NCBI RefSeq assembly: GCF_025822245.1 | Contig: NZ_JACKTL010000050.1 | Coordinates: 62,001-126,000 of the forward strand | Direction of reading: 5' to 3' | Origin: Mycolicibacterium hodleri | GTDB lineage: Bacteria > Actinomycetota > Actinomycetes > Mycobacteriales > Mycobacteriaceae | Length of the DNA: 64,000 nucleotides | In this document: piece by piece, positions 56,188 through 64,000 of the stretch | How the letters are laid out: each line of letters opens with the position of its first letter | Numbering within the stretch: position 1 is the stretch's first letter | Translations under genes and position numbers: made by a program | Notes under the pieces: generated by a model | Database searches by the model: none | Seen by the model: only the letters and a program-made list of their open reading frames with translations | What the model was told of the DNA's origin: nothing

Positions 56188-57376
56188 GGGGGATCTCCTT
56201 CCACGGCATGCCCGCATCGGCACGCAGGTCACCGGGCAGGCCGAGGACCCGCTCGCCGAGAATGTTGCGCATCACGTCGGACGTACCGCCTTCGATGGTG
56301 TTGGCGCGGCTGCGCAGGTAACGCTGCTGGATCGGACCGCGCCAGTCGGAGTCCTCCCGCTCGGCTTCGGGTTTCGCATAGCCGTGATACAGGATGCCTT
56401 CCGGCCCAAGGAAATCCATGCAGAACTGGTAGATCTGCTGGTTGAGCTCGGCGCCGACCAGCTTGCCGATCGACCCCTCGGGACCCGGCCCACCGACGGT
56501 GGCCGACACCCGGGACCGCTCGGAGGTCAGCCGCTGCGCTTCGGACCGCAGCCACAGCTGGGTCAGCCGGTCGCGCAGGACGGGCGTCTGCCGCTCCGGC
56601 CGGGTCGCCCACAGCGAGACCGCCTCGGAGATGGTGCCCGCGCCGCGGCGGCTACCGCTGCCGCCGAGGGCGCTGCGCTCGTTCATCAGGGTGGTCATCG
56701 CCACGCCCCAGCCGTTGCCGACCTCGCCGAGCCGGTGGGCGTCGGGGATGCGGGCGTCGGTGAAGTACACCTCGTTGAATTCGGCCTGGCCGGTGAGCTG
56801 GCGCAGCGGCCGCGTCTCGACACCCGGTGAATGCATGTCGACGACGAAGTAGGTGAGGCCCTTGTGCTTTGGCACGTCGGGATTCGTGCGGGCCAGCAGC
56901 AGACCCCATCGCGCCCGGTGCGCGAGGCTGGTCCACACCTTCTGCCCGTTGATCACCCAGTCGTCGCCGTCGCGCACCGCGGACGTGGCGAGGCCGGCCA
57001 AGTCGGAGCCGGCGCCCGGCTCGGAGAACAGCTGACACCAGATGTCCTCGGTGGTGGCCAGCGGGCGCAACCAGGACTTCTTGACCTCGTCGGACAGGGC
57101 GTGCTCGCGAATGGTCGGCGCCGCCATGCCGTAGCCCATCGGATTCAGCCCCAGCGGCACCGGGCCGCCCGCACCCTGCAGGATCCGATCGGCGACGGCC
57201 TGGTTCCCACGTGAGAGGCCAAGTCCACCAAGGCCTTCGGGGAAGTGCACCCACGACAGTCCGGCGTCGTAGCACGCGCCAAGGAAGTCCTGAATGGGCG
57301 CAGAGGTGGGATCATGATCGGCGACGACGGACCTCGCGAGGTCGGCGACCCGATCGGCATCAGCAACGTTGCTCAT
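56180..57376 (-). CDS. Acyl-CoA dehydrogenase, first subunit of a pair
   Basis: 398 residues from the ATG of MSNVADADRV. The flavin and substrate loop FSEPGAGSDLAGLATSAVR and NGQKVWTSLAHRARWGLLLART are well conserved. The C terminus has YLRSRANTIEGGTSDVMRNILGERVLGLP, the region bearing the family's adenine/FAD contacts. This better-conserved subunit likely holds the FAD site shared with the downstream partner. Substrate not predictable. Confidence 0.9.
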   Translation of the reverse strand: MSNVADADRVADLARSVVADHDPTSAPIQDFLGACYDAGLSWVHFPEGLGGLGLSRGNQAVADRILQGAGGPVPLGLNPMGYGMAAPTIREHALSDEVKKSWLRPLATTEDIWCQLFSEPGAGSDLAGLATSAVRDGDDWVINGQKVWTSLAHRARWGLLLARTNPDVPKHKGLTYFVVDMHSPGVETRPLRQLTGQAEFNEVYFTDARIPDAHRLGEVGNGWGVAMTTLMNERSALGGSGSRRGAGTISEAVSLWATRPERQTPVLRDRLTQLWLRSEAQRLTSERSRVSATVGGPGPEGSIGKLVGAELNQQIYQFCMDFLGPEGILYHGYAKPEAEREDSDWRGPIQQRYLRSRANTIEGGTSDVMRNILGERVLGLPGDLRADAGMPWKEIPRG

Positions 57377-57439
57377 CTGGTCACGATAGAAGTAGACACC
57401 CGTCAAGCGACACCGGGGGGCCCTTGGGTCGGCGACGGG

Positions 57440-58012
57440 TCAGGCGGCGGAGCCCTTGAGCGCGTCGCGCGCCCGGTCGAGCAACGAGGCGAACGGGCCC
57501 ACCGCGAAGTTGACGGCAGCCGACTCGACGCCGGGATGCGGATGCGTCGGTGCGATGCGCTCGGCGAACACGACGGCCTCGGTCAGCTTCTTCAGCTCCG
57601 CGGCGTCGAGTTGCTCCTCGAGGCGGGGGAACTCCTCGGTCTCCTCCTTCTCGGCGTGCTGAAGGACCGCTGCCTGCAGGTGGATGAGCGCCTTGCTGAA
57701 CTCGGCGGTGCCACACTCGAGCTTTTCGATCTCCGCGAGCGCGACCTTGGACTCGTGCTCCTCGGCGAGGCGGGCGTCGACGATCTCGTCTCCGCCGGAG
57801 ACCTTGCGGCGCACGCGCGGGTGCACCATCATCTCCTCGGCAGTCTCGTGGACGGCGAGCATCGTGCGCAGTGCGTCGAATGACTTCTGTTGTGTCGCAG
57901 CATCGGACGCGTCCAGCGTCTCGACGAACAGCCGCTTGATGGCCTCGTGCTGCTCGGTCAGGAACGCGACGACGTCCTGATTGGTGCTGATGGTCCTGTC
58001 GCTGTTTGACAT
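57440..58012 (-). CDS. Hemerythrin-like HHE-domain protein
   Basis: 190 residues, all helical. Candidate di-iron ligands: EQHEAIKRLF, AVHETAEEMMVHPRV, EEHESKVAL and LQHAEKEETEEFPRLEEQL. Mycobacterial hemerythrin-like proteins have been tied to oxidative and nitrosative stress responses. Possibly binds O2, NO or iron; no iron box precedes it. Monocistronic by spacing. Confidence 0.9.
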   Translation of the reverse strand: MSNSDRTISTNQDVVAFLTEQHEAIKRLFVETLDASDAATQQKSFDALRTMLAVHETAEEMMVHPRVRRKVSGGDEIVDARLAEEHESKVALAEIEKLECGTAEFSKALIHLQAAVLQHAEKEETEEFPRLEEQLDAAELKKLTEAVVFAERIAPTHPHPGVESAAVNFAVGPFASLLDRARDALKGSAA

Positions 58013-58127
58013 GGAGATACCTCGTCGATCGGACTACGGATGGCGGCGCACTGGGCTGAGCGCCTCGGTGACCACGTACCCGTGGGTCGAATCCGCGAAA
58101 CGGCGACGGGTCCGTCCCGGCACCGAT

Positions 58128-58490
58128 TCAGTAGCGGTGGAGTTCGACGAGCCGCTCGTCGCTGATGCCGAAGTGGTGGGCGATCTCGTGGAGCACGACG
58201 TGCTTGATCTCGCGGTGAAGACGGTCCGGGTCGGCGGCGAACAGGCGCGTGATCGGACCTCGGAAGACGGTGATCTTGTCGGGTAGTACCCCGCTGTACG
58301 CGGTGGTCCGCCGCGTCAGCGGGACGCCCTGGTACAGGCCGAGCAACCGTTGGCCGTCGGGAGGTTCGTCCTCGACGACGATCTCGACGTTGCCCATCGC
58401 GGCGAGGAGTTCGGCGGGCAGGGAGTCCACTGCCTCGTCGATGGCCACGTCGAACGGGTCTTCGGGCTCCGGCACCGCGGGTGTCTCCAC
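58128..58490 (-). CDS. Small zinc metallopeptidase-family protein (zincin-like, DUF1025)
   Basis: 120 residues from GTG 58490. It has the minimal HExxH zincin motif in HEIAHHFGISDERL at the C-terminal end, preceded by the acidic PFDVAIDEAVDSLPAELL region typical of this family. Proteolytic activity has not, to my knowledge, been shown for such short zincins. Divergent from the lipocalin-like gene with a 72-bp gap. Confidence 0.88.
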   Translation of the reverse strand: METPAVPEPEDPFDVAIDEAVDSLPAELLAAMGNVEIVVEDEPPDGQRLLGLYQGVPLTRRTTAYSGVLPDKITVFRGPITRLFAADPDRLHREIKHVVLHEIAHHFGISDERLVELHRY

Positions 58491-58562
58491 GCCTTCGAGA
58501 GTGCCAGAACGACGACGGCCCGTCGCGGCCCACGACGCGACCGGCCCCTCTACCCTGGTCGG

Positions 58563-59018
58563 GTGAGCACTCGGCTGATGCGCCGCGACGACCTCCTGGG
58601 CGCGTGGCACCTGGAGTCATACACCGCCGAATCGGACGGCGCCGTCGACGAACCACTCGGCCCCAGGCCCCTGGGCATCATCATGTACACCGCCGACGGC
58701 TACATGTCCGCCCAGCTCATGCGCCGCGACCGGCCCGCCTACGACAGGGCCGTCACCGGTGGTGGCACAGCCGAGCAAATGGCAACGGCGGCAAGCGGTT
58801 ACCTCTGCTACAGCGGACCCTTCACCGTCGACGAGGCGGCGGGCGTCGTCTCCCATCACGTGGAGGTGTCGCTGTTGCCGAACTGGGTCGGCGGCACACA
58901 GGTGCGGCACGGCCGACTCGAAGGCGACGCGCTGGTGCTGCGCGCCGAGGTCACCTCGCGCGGCGGCGCGTCGACGGCGCACGTCCTGACCTGGCGTCGG
59001 CCCTCGCGCGACAACTAG
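58563..59018 (+). CDS. Lipocalin-like domain protein
   Basis: 151 residues from GTG 58563. Opens with DLLGAWHLESYTAE and PLGIIMYTADGYMSAQLMR, then FTVDEAAGVVSHHVEVSLLPNWVGGTQVR and a closing LTWRR: the pattern of the lipocalin-like beta-barrel family. Probably binds a small hydrophobic ligand. Unknown role. Confidence 0.82.
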   Translation: MSTRLMRRDDLLGAWHLESYTAESDGAVDEPLGPRPLGIIMYTADGYMSAQLMRRDRPAYDRAVTGGGTAEQMATAASGYLCYSGPFTVDEAAGVVSHHVEVSLLPNWVGGTQVRHGRLEGDALVLRAEVTSRGGASTAHVLTWRRPSRDN

Positions 59019-59058
59019 AACGTGTTACATTTTGGCTCGCCCGGAACCCGAGGAGCCA

Positions 59059-59937
59059 ATGAGTAAGACCCGGTCACTGGTGATCGTCACCGTCGCCTAC
59101 GTCGTCGCCATCGGTGTCGGTGCGGCCTGGTTGGCGTGGGGGCCCCGCACCGGTCAGCTGTGGTTGGACACGTTCGTGGCCGACGTGCTCGCCACCGTCG
59201 TCATCTTCGCGTTCAGCCGGGCCTACCGGAACTCCAGCTTCTACGACGCCTACTGGAGCGTCGTCCCGCCGGTGATGCTCCTCTACTGGTGGAGCCAGGC
59301 CGGCCCCGGCGTGGCTCAGCTGCGGTGCTGGCTGCTCTCGATCGTGGTGCTGCTCTGGGCGATTCGCCTGACGGCCAACTGGGTCTACGCCTTCCCTGGA
59401 CTGCACCACGAGGACTGGCGCTACCCGATGTTCAAACAGCGCGCGGGCCGCCTCGAGCCGGTCGCCGACCTGGTCGCCATCCACCTCATCCCGACGTGTC
59501 AGGTGTTCCTGGCCATGGTGCCGGCGTACGTGGCCGTCACCCGCGCTGGCGCCGGCCTCGCGTGGCTGGCCTGGTTGGCCTTCGCCATCGGACTCGCCGC
59601 GGTGGCACTGGAACTCGTGGCCGACGTCCAGATGCACCGGTTCGTGCGGCACCGGCAGCCGGGGGAGGTGATGGACCGTGGACTGTGGGGCTGGTCGCGC
59701 CATCCAAACTACTTCGGGGAGTTCGGCTTCTGGTTCGCCGTCGCCCTGTTCGGCATCGCGGCGGCGCCCGCCGACGCATGGTGGCTGGTCCTCGGTGCGG
59801 TCGCAATCCTGGCGATGTTCCTCGGCGCCAGCATCCCCATGATGGAGGCGCGCAGCCTCGAACGGCGGCCGGCGTACCGCGACGTGGTGGACCGGGTGTC
59901 GCGCTTCGTGCCGTGGCCCCCCAAGGCGCTGCCGTGA
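59059..59937 (+). CDS. DUF1295 membrane protein (steroid 5-alpha-reductase-like)
   Basis: 292 residues from ATG 59059 with AGGAG close upstream (the longer frame lacks a ribosome site). Several membrane helices, the DUF1295 signature FYDAYWSVVPPVMLLYWW, and the C-terminal RHPNYFGEFGFWFA motif shared with steroid reductases and isoprenylcysteine methyltransferases. Likely an NAD(P)H-dependent lipid or sterol-type reductase. Its stop overlaps the next start (GTGA). Confidence 0.85.
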   Translation: MSKTRSLVIVTVAYVVAIGVGAAWLAWGPRTGQLWLDTFVADVLATVVIFAFSRAYRNSSFYDAYWSVVPPVMLLYWWSQAGPGVAQLRCWLLSIVVLLWAIRLTANWVYAFPGLHHEDWRYPMFKQRAGRLEPVADLVAIHLIPTCQVFLAMVPAYVAVTRAGAGLAWLAWLAFAIGLAAVALELVADVQMHRFVRHRQPGEVMDRGLWGWSRHPNYFGEFGFWFAVALFGIAAAPADAWWLVLGAVAILAMFLGASIPMMEARSLERRPAYRDVVDRVSRFVPWPPKALP

Positions 59938-61043
59938 CCAGGAAGCGCGTCGTCGTCGCCGGGCTCGGCGACAGCGGGATCCTCACCGCGATCCGGCTTG
60001 CGAAACACGCCGACGTCGTCGGGATCTCGGCCAAGCCCGCGCTGGTCAGCGGTCAGGAACTGGGCCTGCGCCTCAGCCGGCCCGACGACTGGTCGCGCGA
60101 CTACTGCATCGCCTTCGACAGGTTCCGCGGGATGGACCGCGTGCGCACCGTGCACGCCCGGCTCACCGGAGTCGACCCCGCCGCCCGCCGCGTCGTCGTC
60201 GAACGCGAGGACGGCACGTCCGAGACCGAGGACTACGACGCGCTGGTGATCTCGACCGGGGTGACCAACGGTTTCTGGCGCAGGCCCACGCTGCAGTCAG
60301 CCGACGACGTCGCCGTCGACCTGCGCACCGCGCACGACCGGCTCGCGCACGCGGAGTCCGTCGTCGTGATCGGCGGCGGCGCGGCCGCGGTGAGCAGCGC
60401 CGCCAACCTCGCCCGCACGTGGCCGCGTACCCGCGTCGACCTGTACCACCCCGGCCCACGTCCGCTGCCCACTCACCACCCCAGGGTGGGGGGCCGCGTC
60501 CAACGTCGGCTCCACGAGCTCGGCGTGGGGGTGCACGGGGGCCACCGCGCCGTCGTGCCGGACGGGTTCGGCTGCGACGAGATCACCACCGGCACCGTGC
60601 AGTGGAGCACCGGGCAGGAGCCGGTGGCGGCCGACGCCGTGCTCTGGGCGATCGGGCGGGTCACCCCGAACACCGGCTGGTTGCCGTCGGACATGACCGA
60701 CGACGACGGTTTCGTCCGGGTGACGCCCGACCTCAGGGTCCCGGGGCGGCCCGGGGTGTTCGCCATCGGCGATGTCGCCGCCACCGACCCGTTGCGCAGC
60801 TCGGCTCGCAACCGGGCCGACGGTCTGCTGGCCCACAACGTTCGAGCCGACTTCGCGGGAGCGCCCCTGCGCGACTATCGGGCCCCGACGCGGCGTTGGG
60901 GTTCGGTGCTGGGCGCCCAACCCGACGGCTTGGAGGTCTTCACCCCGAGCGGTCGGGCGTTCCGGTTCCCGGCGTGGTCGATCGACCGAATCCTGCAACC
61001 GCTGATCGTCCGCAAGGGCATCTACGGCGGCGTCCGACCCTGA
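59934..61043 (+). CDS. NAD(P)/FAD-dependent pyridine nucleotide-disulphide-type oxidoreductase
   Basis: 369 residues from GTG 59934. N-terminal FAD motif VVVAGLGDSGILTAIRLA, central NAD(P)H motif VVVIGGGAAAVSSAANLA, and the C-terminal FAD site PGVFAIGDVAATDPLR. Matches the NDH-2/AIF-like group lacking redox cysteines. Coupled to the DUF1295 gene, so it may supply electrons to it; that is inference from the overlap. Confidence 0.88.
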   Translation: MTRKRVVVAGLGDSGILTAIRLAKHADVVGISAKPALVSGQELGLRLSRPDDWSRDYCIAFDRFRGMDRVRTVHARLTGVDPAARRVVVEREDGTSETEDYDALVISTGVTNGFWRRPTLQSADDVAVDLRTAHDRLAHAESVVVIGGGAAAVSSAANLARTWPRTRVDLYHPGPRPLPTHHPRVGGRVQRRLHELGVGVHGGHRAVVPDGFGCDEITTGTVQWSTGQEPVAADAVLWAIGRVTPNTGWLPSDMTDDDGFVRVTPDLRVPGRPGVFAIGDVAATDPLRSSARNRADGLLAHNVRADFAGAPLRDYRAPTRRWGSVLGAQPDGLEVFTPSGRAFRFPAWSIDRILQPLIVRKGIYGGVRP

Positions 61044-61050
61044 CGCGCGG

Positions 61051-61719
61051 TCAGCCGAGCCGGACGCACGCCTGCATGCCGTCGCCCGTCGCGATCTTGA
61101 CCGACAGGTAACCGTTGGCCGGGTCGGCCAGATGTGCCAGCAGCGGGCCGTGAACGTCACTGCCCCAATCCATGTCGACGTCGTCGACGAGGATCAACGA
61201 GCCCGGCCGCAGGGACGGTTCCAGCAGTCGCAGCACCGGCAACGCCAGATCCGGCCAGCCGTCCAACAGCACCAGGTCGACCGCGTCCGGCACCTCGGCC
61301 AGCGTCTCGAGGGCGTCGCCGACGCGGAGGTCGATGAGGTCCGACACCCCCGCCTCGTCGAAGTTGCGTTGGGCCGCAACGGCTTTGTCGTGCTGCAGCT
61401 CGGTGCCGATGACGGTCCCGCCACCGTTGTCGCGCACGGCCGCGGCCAGGTGGATGGTGGAGACGCCGAACGACGTGCCGTATTCGACGACGGTGCGGGC
61501 GCCGGTCGACCGGGCCAGCAGGTACAGCAGCGCGCCGCCGTCGGACGACACGGACATGTACACGTCCTTGAACAGCTCGGCGCGCTGCGCCGCGCTGAGG
61601 TGGGCGGGGAACCCGTCGACCCCGGTGGCGGCGAACGCCTGTGGGTCGTGTTCCTCCTCGGCGGACAACATGCGTTGCAGGACAACGGAAACGGGCTCGG
61701 TGTGAAGGGTGGACGTCAT
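61051..61719 (-). CDS. Class I SAM-dependent O-methyltransferase
   Basis: 222 residues. SAM-binding motif VVEYGTSFGVSTIHLA, second motif GTELQHDKAVAAQRN, and LVLLDGWPDLALPVLRLLEPSLRPGSLILVDDVD, in the layout of catechol/caffeoyl-CoA-type O-methyltransferases. Divergent from the LysR gene (92-bp gap), hence a likely target of that regulator. Substrate unknown. Confidence 0.88.
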   Translation of the reverse strand: MTSTLHTEPVSVVLQRMLSAEEEHDPQAFAATGVDGFPAHLSAAQRAELFKDVYMSVSSDGGALLYLLARSTGARTVVEYGTSFGVSTIHLAAAVRDNGGGTVIGTELQHDKAVAAQRNFDEAGVSDLIDLRVGDALETLAEVPDAVDLVLLDGWPDLALPVLRLLEPSLRPGSLILVDDVDMDWGSDVHGPLLAHLADPANGYLSVKIATGDGMQACVRLG

Positions 61720-61811
61720 GGTTTAGAACCTCTCTCGTGGTGACGGACACCAACGTACGATCGAGTCGGATTGTCGTCCAGTGCATGCTTGGTAAGGAAT
61801 GGTTGCAAAAA

Positions 61812-62717
61812 ATGGAATCTAGTCTGGATCTCAACCTGTTCGTCGCGCTCGACGCTCTGCTCGACGAGGGCAGCGTCACCGGTGCGGCGCAACGACTGCA
61901 CACCTCCGCCCCGGCGATGAGTCGGACGCTCGCCCGCCTGCGGCGGATGCTCGACGACCCGATCCTGGTGCGCGCGGGCCGGACGATGGTGCCGACGCCG
62001 CGGGCCCTCGCGATGAAGAGCGGGGTGCACGAGCTGGTCGAACGGGGCCGCAGCCTGATGAACCCGCAGGAGCAGGCGGACCCGGCCAATCTGCGTCGCA
62101 CCTTTTCGGTGCAGATCGGTGACCTGCTGTCCAACGGCATTGGTGCCCGGCTGGTGTCGCGCATCCGTGGCGAGGCGCCCGGGGTGACGTTGCGCTTCGT
62201 CGGCGACAGCCACGAGGACACCGATGCGCTTCGCGACGGCAGCGTGGACCTGGAACTCGGCCAGATGCGCCGCACCCACCCGGAGACCCACATCGAGCCG
62301 CTGTTCTCCGACCGAATGGTGGGAGTGGTTCGGGCGGATCATCCGCTCGACGGGAAGCGGGTCACGCTGCCGCGGTTCGCCGCCGCCGAACACGTGGTGT
62401 CCTCGCGCCGCGGCCGCCTCACCGGGCCGGTCGACGACCTCTTGGCCGAACGGGGTCTGCGCCGTCGGGTGGCCGTCTGCACGCCGACCGCGCTCGCCGC
62501 GTTCCACCTGATCCAGAACAGCGATCTCGTCGGCATCGCGCCGCGGGCGATCACGCGCGACACCCTGACCGCCTTCGGGCTGCGGTCCTTCGAGGTTCCG
62601 CTGGACCTGCCGACGCTGGACGTGAGCGTGGCGTGGCACCCCAGGTACGAGGCCGACGGCGCCCACCGATGGTTGCGGCAGTGCGTTCGGGACGCCATTT
62701 CCGACGTCTCGTCGTGA
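61812..62717 (+). CDS. LysR-family transcriptional regulator
   Basis: 301 residues from the ATG of MESSLDLNLF; an ATG 27 nt upstream is possible. N-terminal winged helix-turn-helix (NLFVALDALLDEGSVTGAAQRLHTSAPAMSRTLARLRRMLDDPILVR) and a periplasmic-binding-like effector domain with a VDLELGQMR core and RADHPL. The HTH start is the NodD/NahR type. Probably controls itself and the divergent methyltransferase. Confidence 0.9.
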   Translation: MESSLDLNLFVALDALLDEGSVTGAAQRLHTSAPAMSRTLARLRRMLDDPILVRAGRTMVPTPRALAMKSGVHELVERGRSLMNPQEQADPANLRRTFSVQIGDLLSNGIGARLVSRIRGEAPGVTLRFVGDSHEDTDALRDGSVDLELGQMRRTHPETHIEPLFSDRMVGVVRADHPLDGKRVTLPRFAAAEHVVSSRRGRLTGPVDDLLAERGLRRRVAVCTPTALAAFHLIQNSDLVGIAPRAITRDTLTAFGLRSFEVPLDLPTLDVSVAWHPRYEADGAHRWLRQCVRDAISDVSS

Positions 62718-62983
62718 AACACGATAACGATTCGGTCACGTGATTTCCGGCGCTTCATCACGATCACTTAAGAGTCGGGGCCGGACTTTCAAGATCTTGT
62801 CCGAGCGCTTACCAAATTCGGTCGGAAATGTCGTCCATTTCACGTGGTTTCGGCGTAACGCCTGGCAGGGCTCCCGCGAGGGGCTAATCCGGGCCTTCTC
62901 GTGGCCTTTCGAGCGGTGCGTACCGTGGATTTCGGGTCGAGTACACGGCTTGTCACACGAGACTCTCAACGAGGAAATCAATC

Positions 62984-63352
62984 ATGAAATTCACTGGTAT
63001 CGCCATGCTCTTCACCGGTATCGCCGCCGCCGCCACCGTCGCGGCACCGGCAGCCTCGGCCGCGCCGGACTGCAGCGGACAGGGCGTCGCCAACACCGTC
63101 AGCTCCGTGACCGGCTCGGCTCGCGACTACCTGCGCGCCCACCCGGGTGCCGGCCAGGTCGTCTACGCGGCGCAGGACCAGCCGCGGGACCAGGCGGCCG
63201 CCAACATCCGGAACTACTTCACGGCCAACCCGCAGGAGTACTACGAGCTGCGCGGCATCATCGCTCCGATCGGCGACACCCAGAGGGCGTGCAACGTCTC
63301 GGTGCTGCCGCAGGACTTGGAGTCCGCCTACGCCGAGTTCATGGCCGGCTGA
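62984..63352 (+). CDS. Secreted hemophore-like heme-binding protein
   Basis: 122 residues. Sec signal peptide ending PAASA-A (about residue 27). The mature part matches the mycobacterial hemophore domain: CSGQGVANTVSSVTGSARDYLRAHP, ANIRNYFTANPQEYYELRGIIAPI and a second Cys in RACNVS. The Cys pair should bridge the helical bundle. Such proteins bind heme outside the cell. No IdeR box is visible in the 266-bp gap before it (62718-62983), where I see nothing else. Confidence 0.85.
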   Translation: MKFTGIAMLFTGIAAAATVAAPAASAAPDCSGQGVANTVSSVTGSARDYLRAHPGAGQVVYAAQDQPRDQAAANIRNYFTANPQEYYELRGIIAPIGDTQRACNVSVLPQDLESAYAEFMAG

Positions 63353-63353
63353 C

Positions 63354-64000
63354 CTACCAGGTGTCGACGAACCGCGGCCGCCGAGCATCCAGCGGGTGCT
63401 CCGCGGCCGCGGCCAGCGTCGCGGCGATCACCCGCCGGGTGTCGGCCGGGTCGACGACGTCGTCGATCTCGAACAGCGCCGCGGCGTTGAGCGCCCGGGC
63501 GTTCTCCTGAGCCGCGGCGGTCGCCTGACGGACGCGTTCCTCACGCTCGTCGTCGTCGGCGATCGCCTCCAATTCCTTGCGCAGGCCCAACCGGACCGCG
63601 CCCTCCAACCCCATCGGTCCGAGGTGAGCACCCGGCCACGCCACCGTCAGCAGCGGCTCGTGCAAGCCACCGCCGCACATCGCCTGTGCGCCAAGGCCGT
63701 ACCCACGCCGCAGCACCACCGCCACCAGCGGCACCCGGATCGACGCGCCGGCCACCAGAAGGCGAGAGCCGTGCCGCACCAACGCCTCGGCTTCGGCGGC
63801 CTGGCCGACCATGTAGCCCGGACAGTCGACCAATGAGACGACCGGAAGACTGAACGCGTCGCAGAGCTGCAGGAAGCGGGCGGCTTTGTCGGCCGCTCCC
63901 GCGGTGATGGCGCCCGCCATCACCCGGGTGTTGTTGGCGAGCACGCCCACCGGCCTGCCGTCGACGCGCGCCAGCGCCGTCACCATCTCCGGGGCGAATC
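63354..64000 (-). CDS. Acyl-CoA carboxylase beta (carboxyltransferase) subunit, 5'-truncated by the window edge
   Basis: C-terminal carboxyltransferase half: VLANNTRVMAGAITAGAADKAARFL, LVDCPGYMVGQAAEAEALVRHGSRLL and WPGAHLGPMGLEGAVRLG. The frame stays open beyond ATG 63986 to the edge (FAPEM), so the start lies outside. AccD/PccB-type enzymes carboxylate acetyl-, propionyl- or longer acyl-CoA for fatty and mycolic acid synthesis; the specificity cannot be read from this fragment. Its stop is 1 bp from the convergent hemophore gene. Confidence 0.88.
   Translation of the reverse strand, partial: FAPEMVTALARVDGRPVGVLANNTRVMAGAITAGAADKAARFLQLCDAFSLPVVSLVDCPGYMVGQAAEAEALVRHGSRLLVAGASIRVPLVAVVLRRGYGLGAQAMCGGGLHEPLLTVAWPGAHLGPMGLEGAVRLGLRKELEAIADDDEREERVRQATAAAQENARALNAAALFEIDDVVDPADTRRVIAATLAAAAEHPLDARRPRFVDTW

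Overview
The window is high-GC actinobacterial DNA and almost certainly comes from a rapidly growing Mycobacterium (Mycolicibacterium). Evidence for this is an exochelin-type siderophore locus with IdeR-like iron boxes, a mycobacterial-type methylenetetrahydrofolate reductase, a DUF222/13E12 HNH protein, a hemophore-like secreted protein, frequent GTG starts and NTGA stop/start overlaps.

Layout. 1-4.8 kb: a 5'-truncated acyl-CoA dehydrogenase-like flavoprotein, a DUF222-HNH protein, and a two-gene operon (MDR oxidoreductase, then an FAD monooxygenase that seems to begin at ATC). 4.8-39.2 kb: the siderophore locus. One iron-boxed operon holds a siderophore-interacting reductase, two FecCD permeases and their ATPase (ferric-siderophore uptake). 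A second holds aspartate decarboxylase (PanD) and ornithine N5-hydroxylase. A third box sits between the divergent formyltransferase fxbA and an operon of MbtH-like protein, two half-size ABC exporters and a 7567-residue nonribosomal peptide synthetase. A fourth precedes the lipoprotein siderophore receptor. 39.3-46 kb: methylenetetrahydrofolate reductase, an SGNH hydrolase lipoprotein, a PHP-domain phosphatase and HrpA helicase. 46-48.7 kb: three tiny secreted proteins, an LLM flavoprotein and a MOSC protein. 48.7-53.7 kb: a MoxR/DUF58/VWA membrane operon on the minus strand. 53.8-64 kb: a GAP-like membrane protein, a small ORF beside a cupin remnant, an acyl-CoA dehydrogenase pair, hemerythrin-like, metallopeptidase and lipocalin-like proteins, a DUF1295 protein with an oxidoreductase, a methyltransferase divergent from a LysR regulator, a hemophore-like protein, and a 5'-truncated acyl-CoA carboxylase beta subunit.

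How the siderophore genes fit together. The hydroxylase makes N5-hydroxyornithine and FxbA formylates part of it. PanD makes beta-alanine. The synthetase reads A-T-E / C-A-T / C-A-T-E / C-A-T-E / C-A-T / C-A-T-TE. The specificity residues I read give formyl-hydroxy-Orn, beta-Ala, hydroxy-Orn, Thr, hydroxy-Orn and one unassigned residue. With epimerases in modules 1, 3 and 4, the first five modules match the exochelin MS skeleton (D-fhOrn, beta-Ala, D-hOrn, D-allo-Thr, L-hOrn); the sixth module has no counterpart in that pentapeptide. The paired ABC half-exporter probably secretes the product, and the receptor, permeases, ATPase and reductase bring the iron complex back and release iron.

The most interesting points are the PanD copy inside an iron-controlled siderophore operon, the single-chain six-module synthetase with its unassigned last module, the complementary degeneracy of the two exporter ATPases, two genes that appear to start with ATC, and an inverted pair of tiny secreted paralogues that share look-alike terminators. 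No tRNA, rRNA, insertion sequence or CRISPR array was seen, and no gene-free stretch exceeds about 300 bases.
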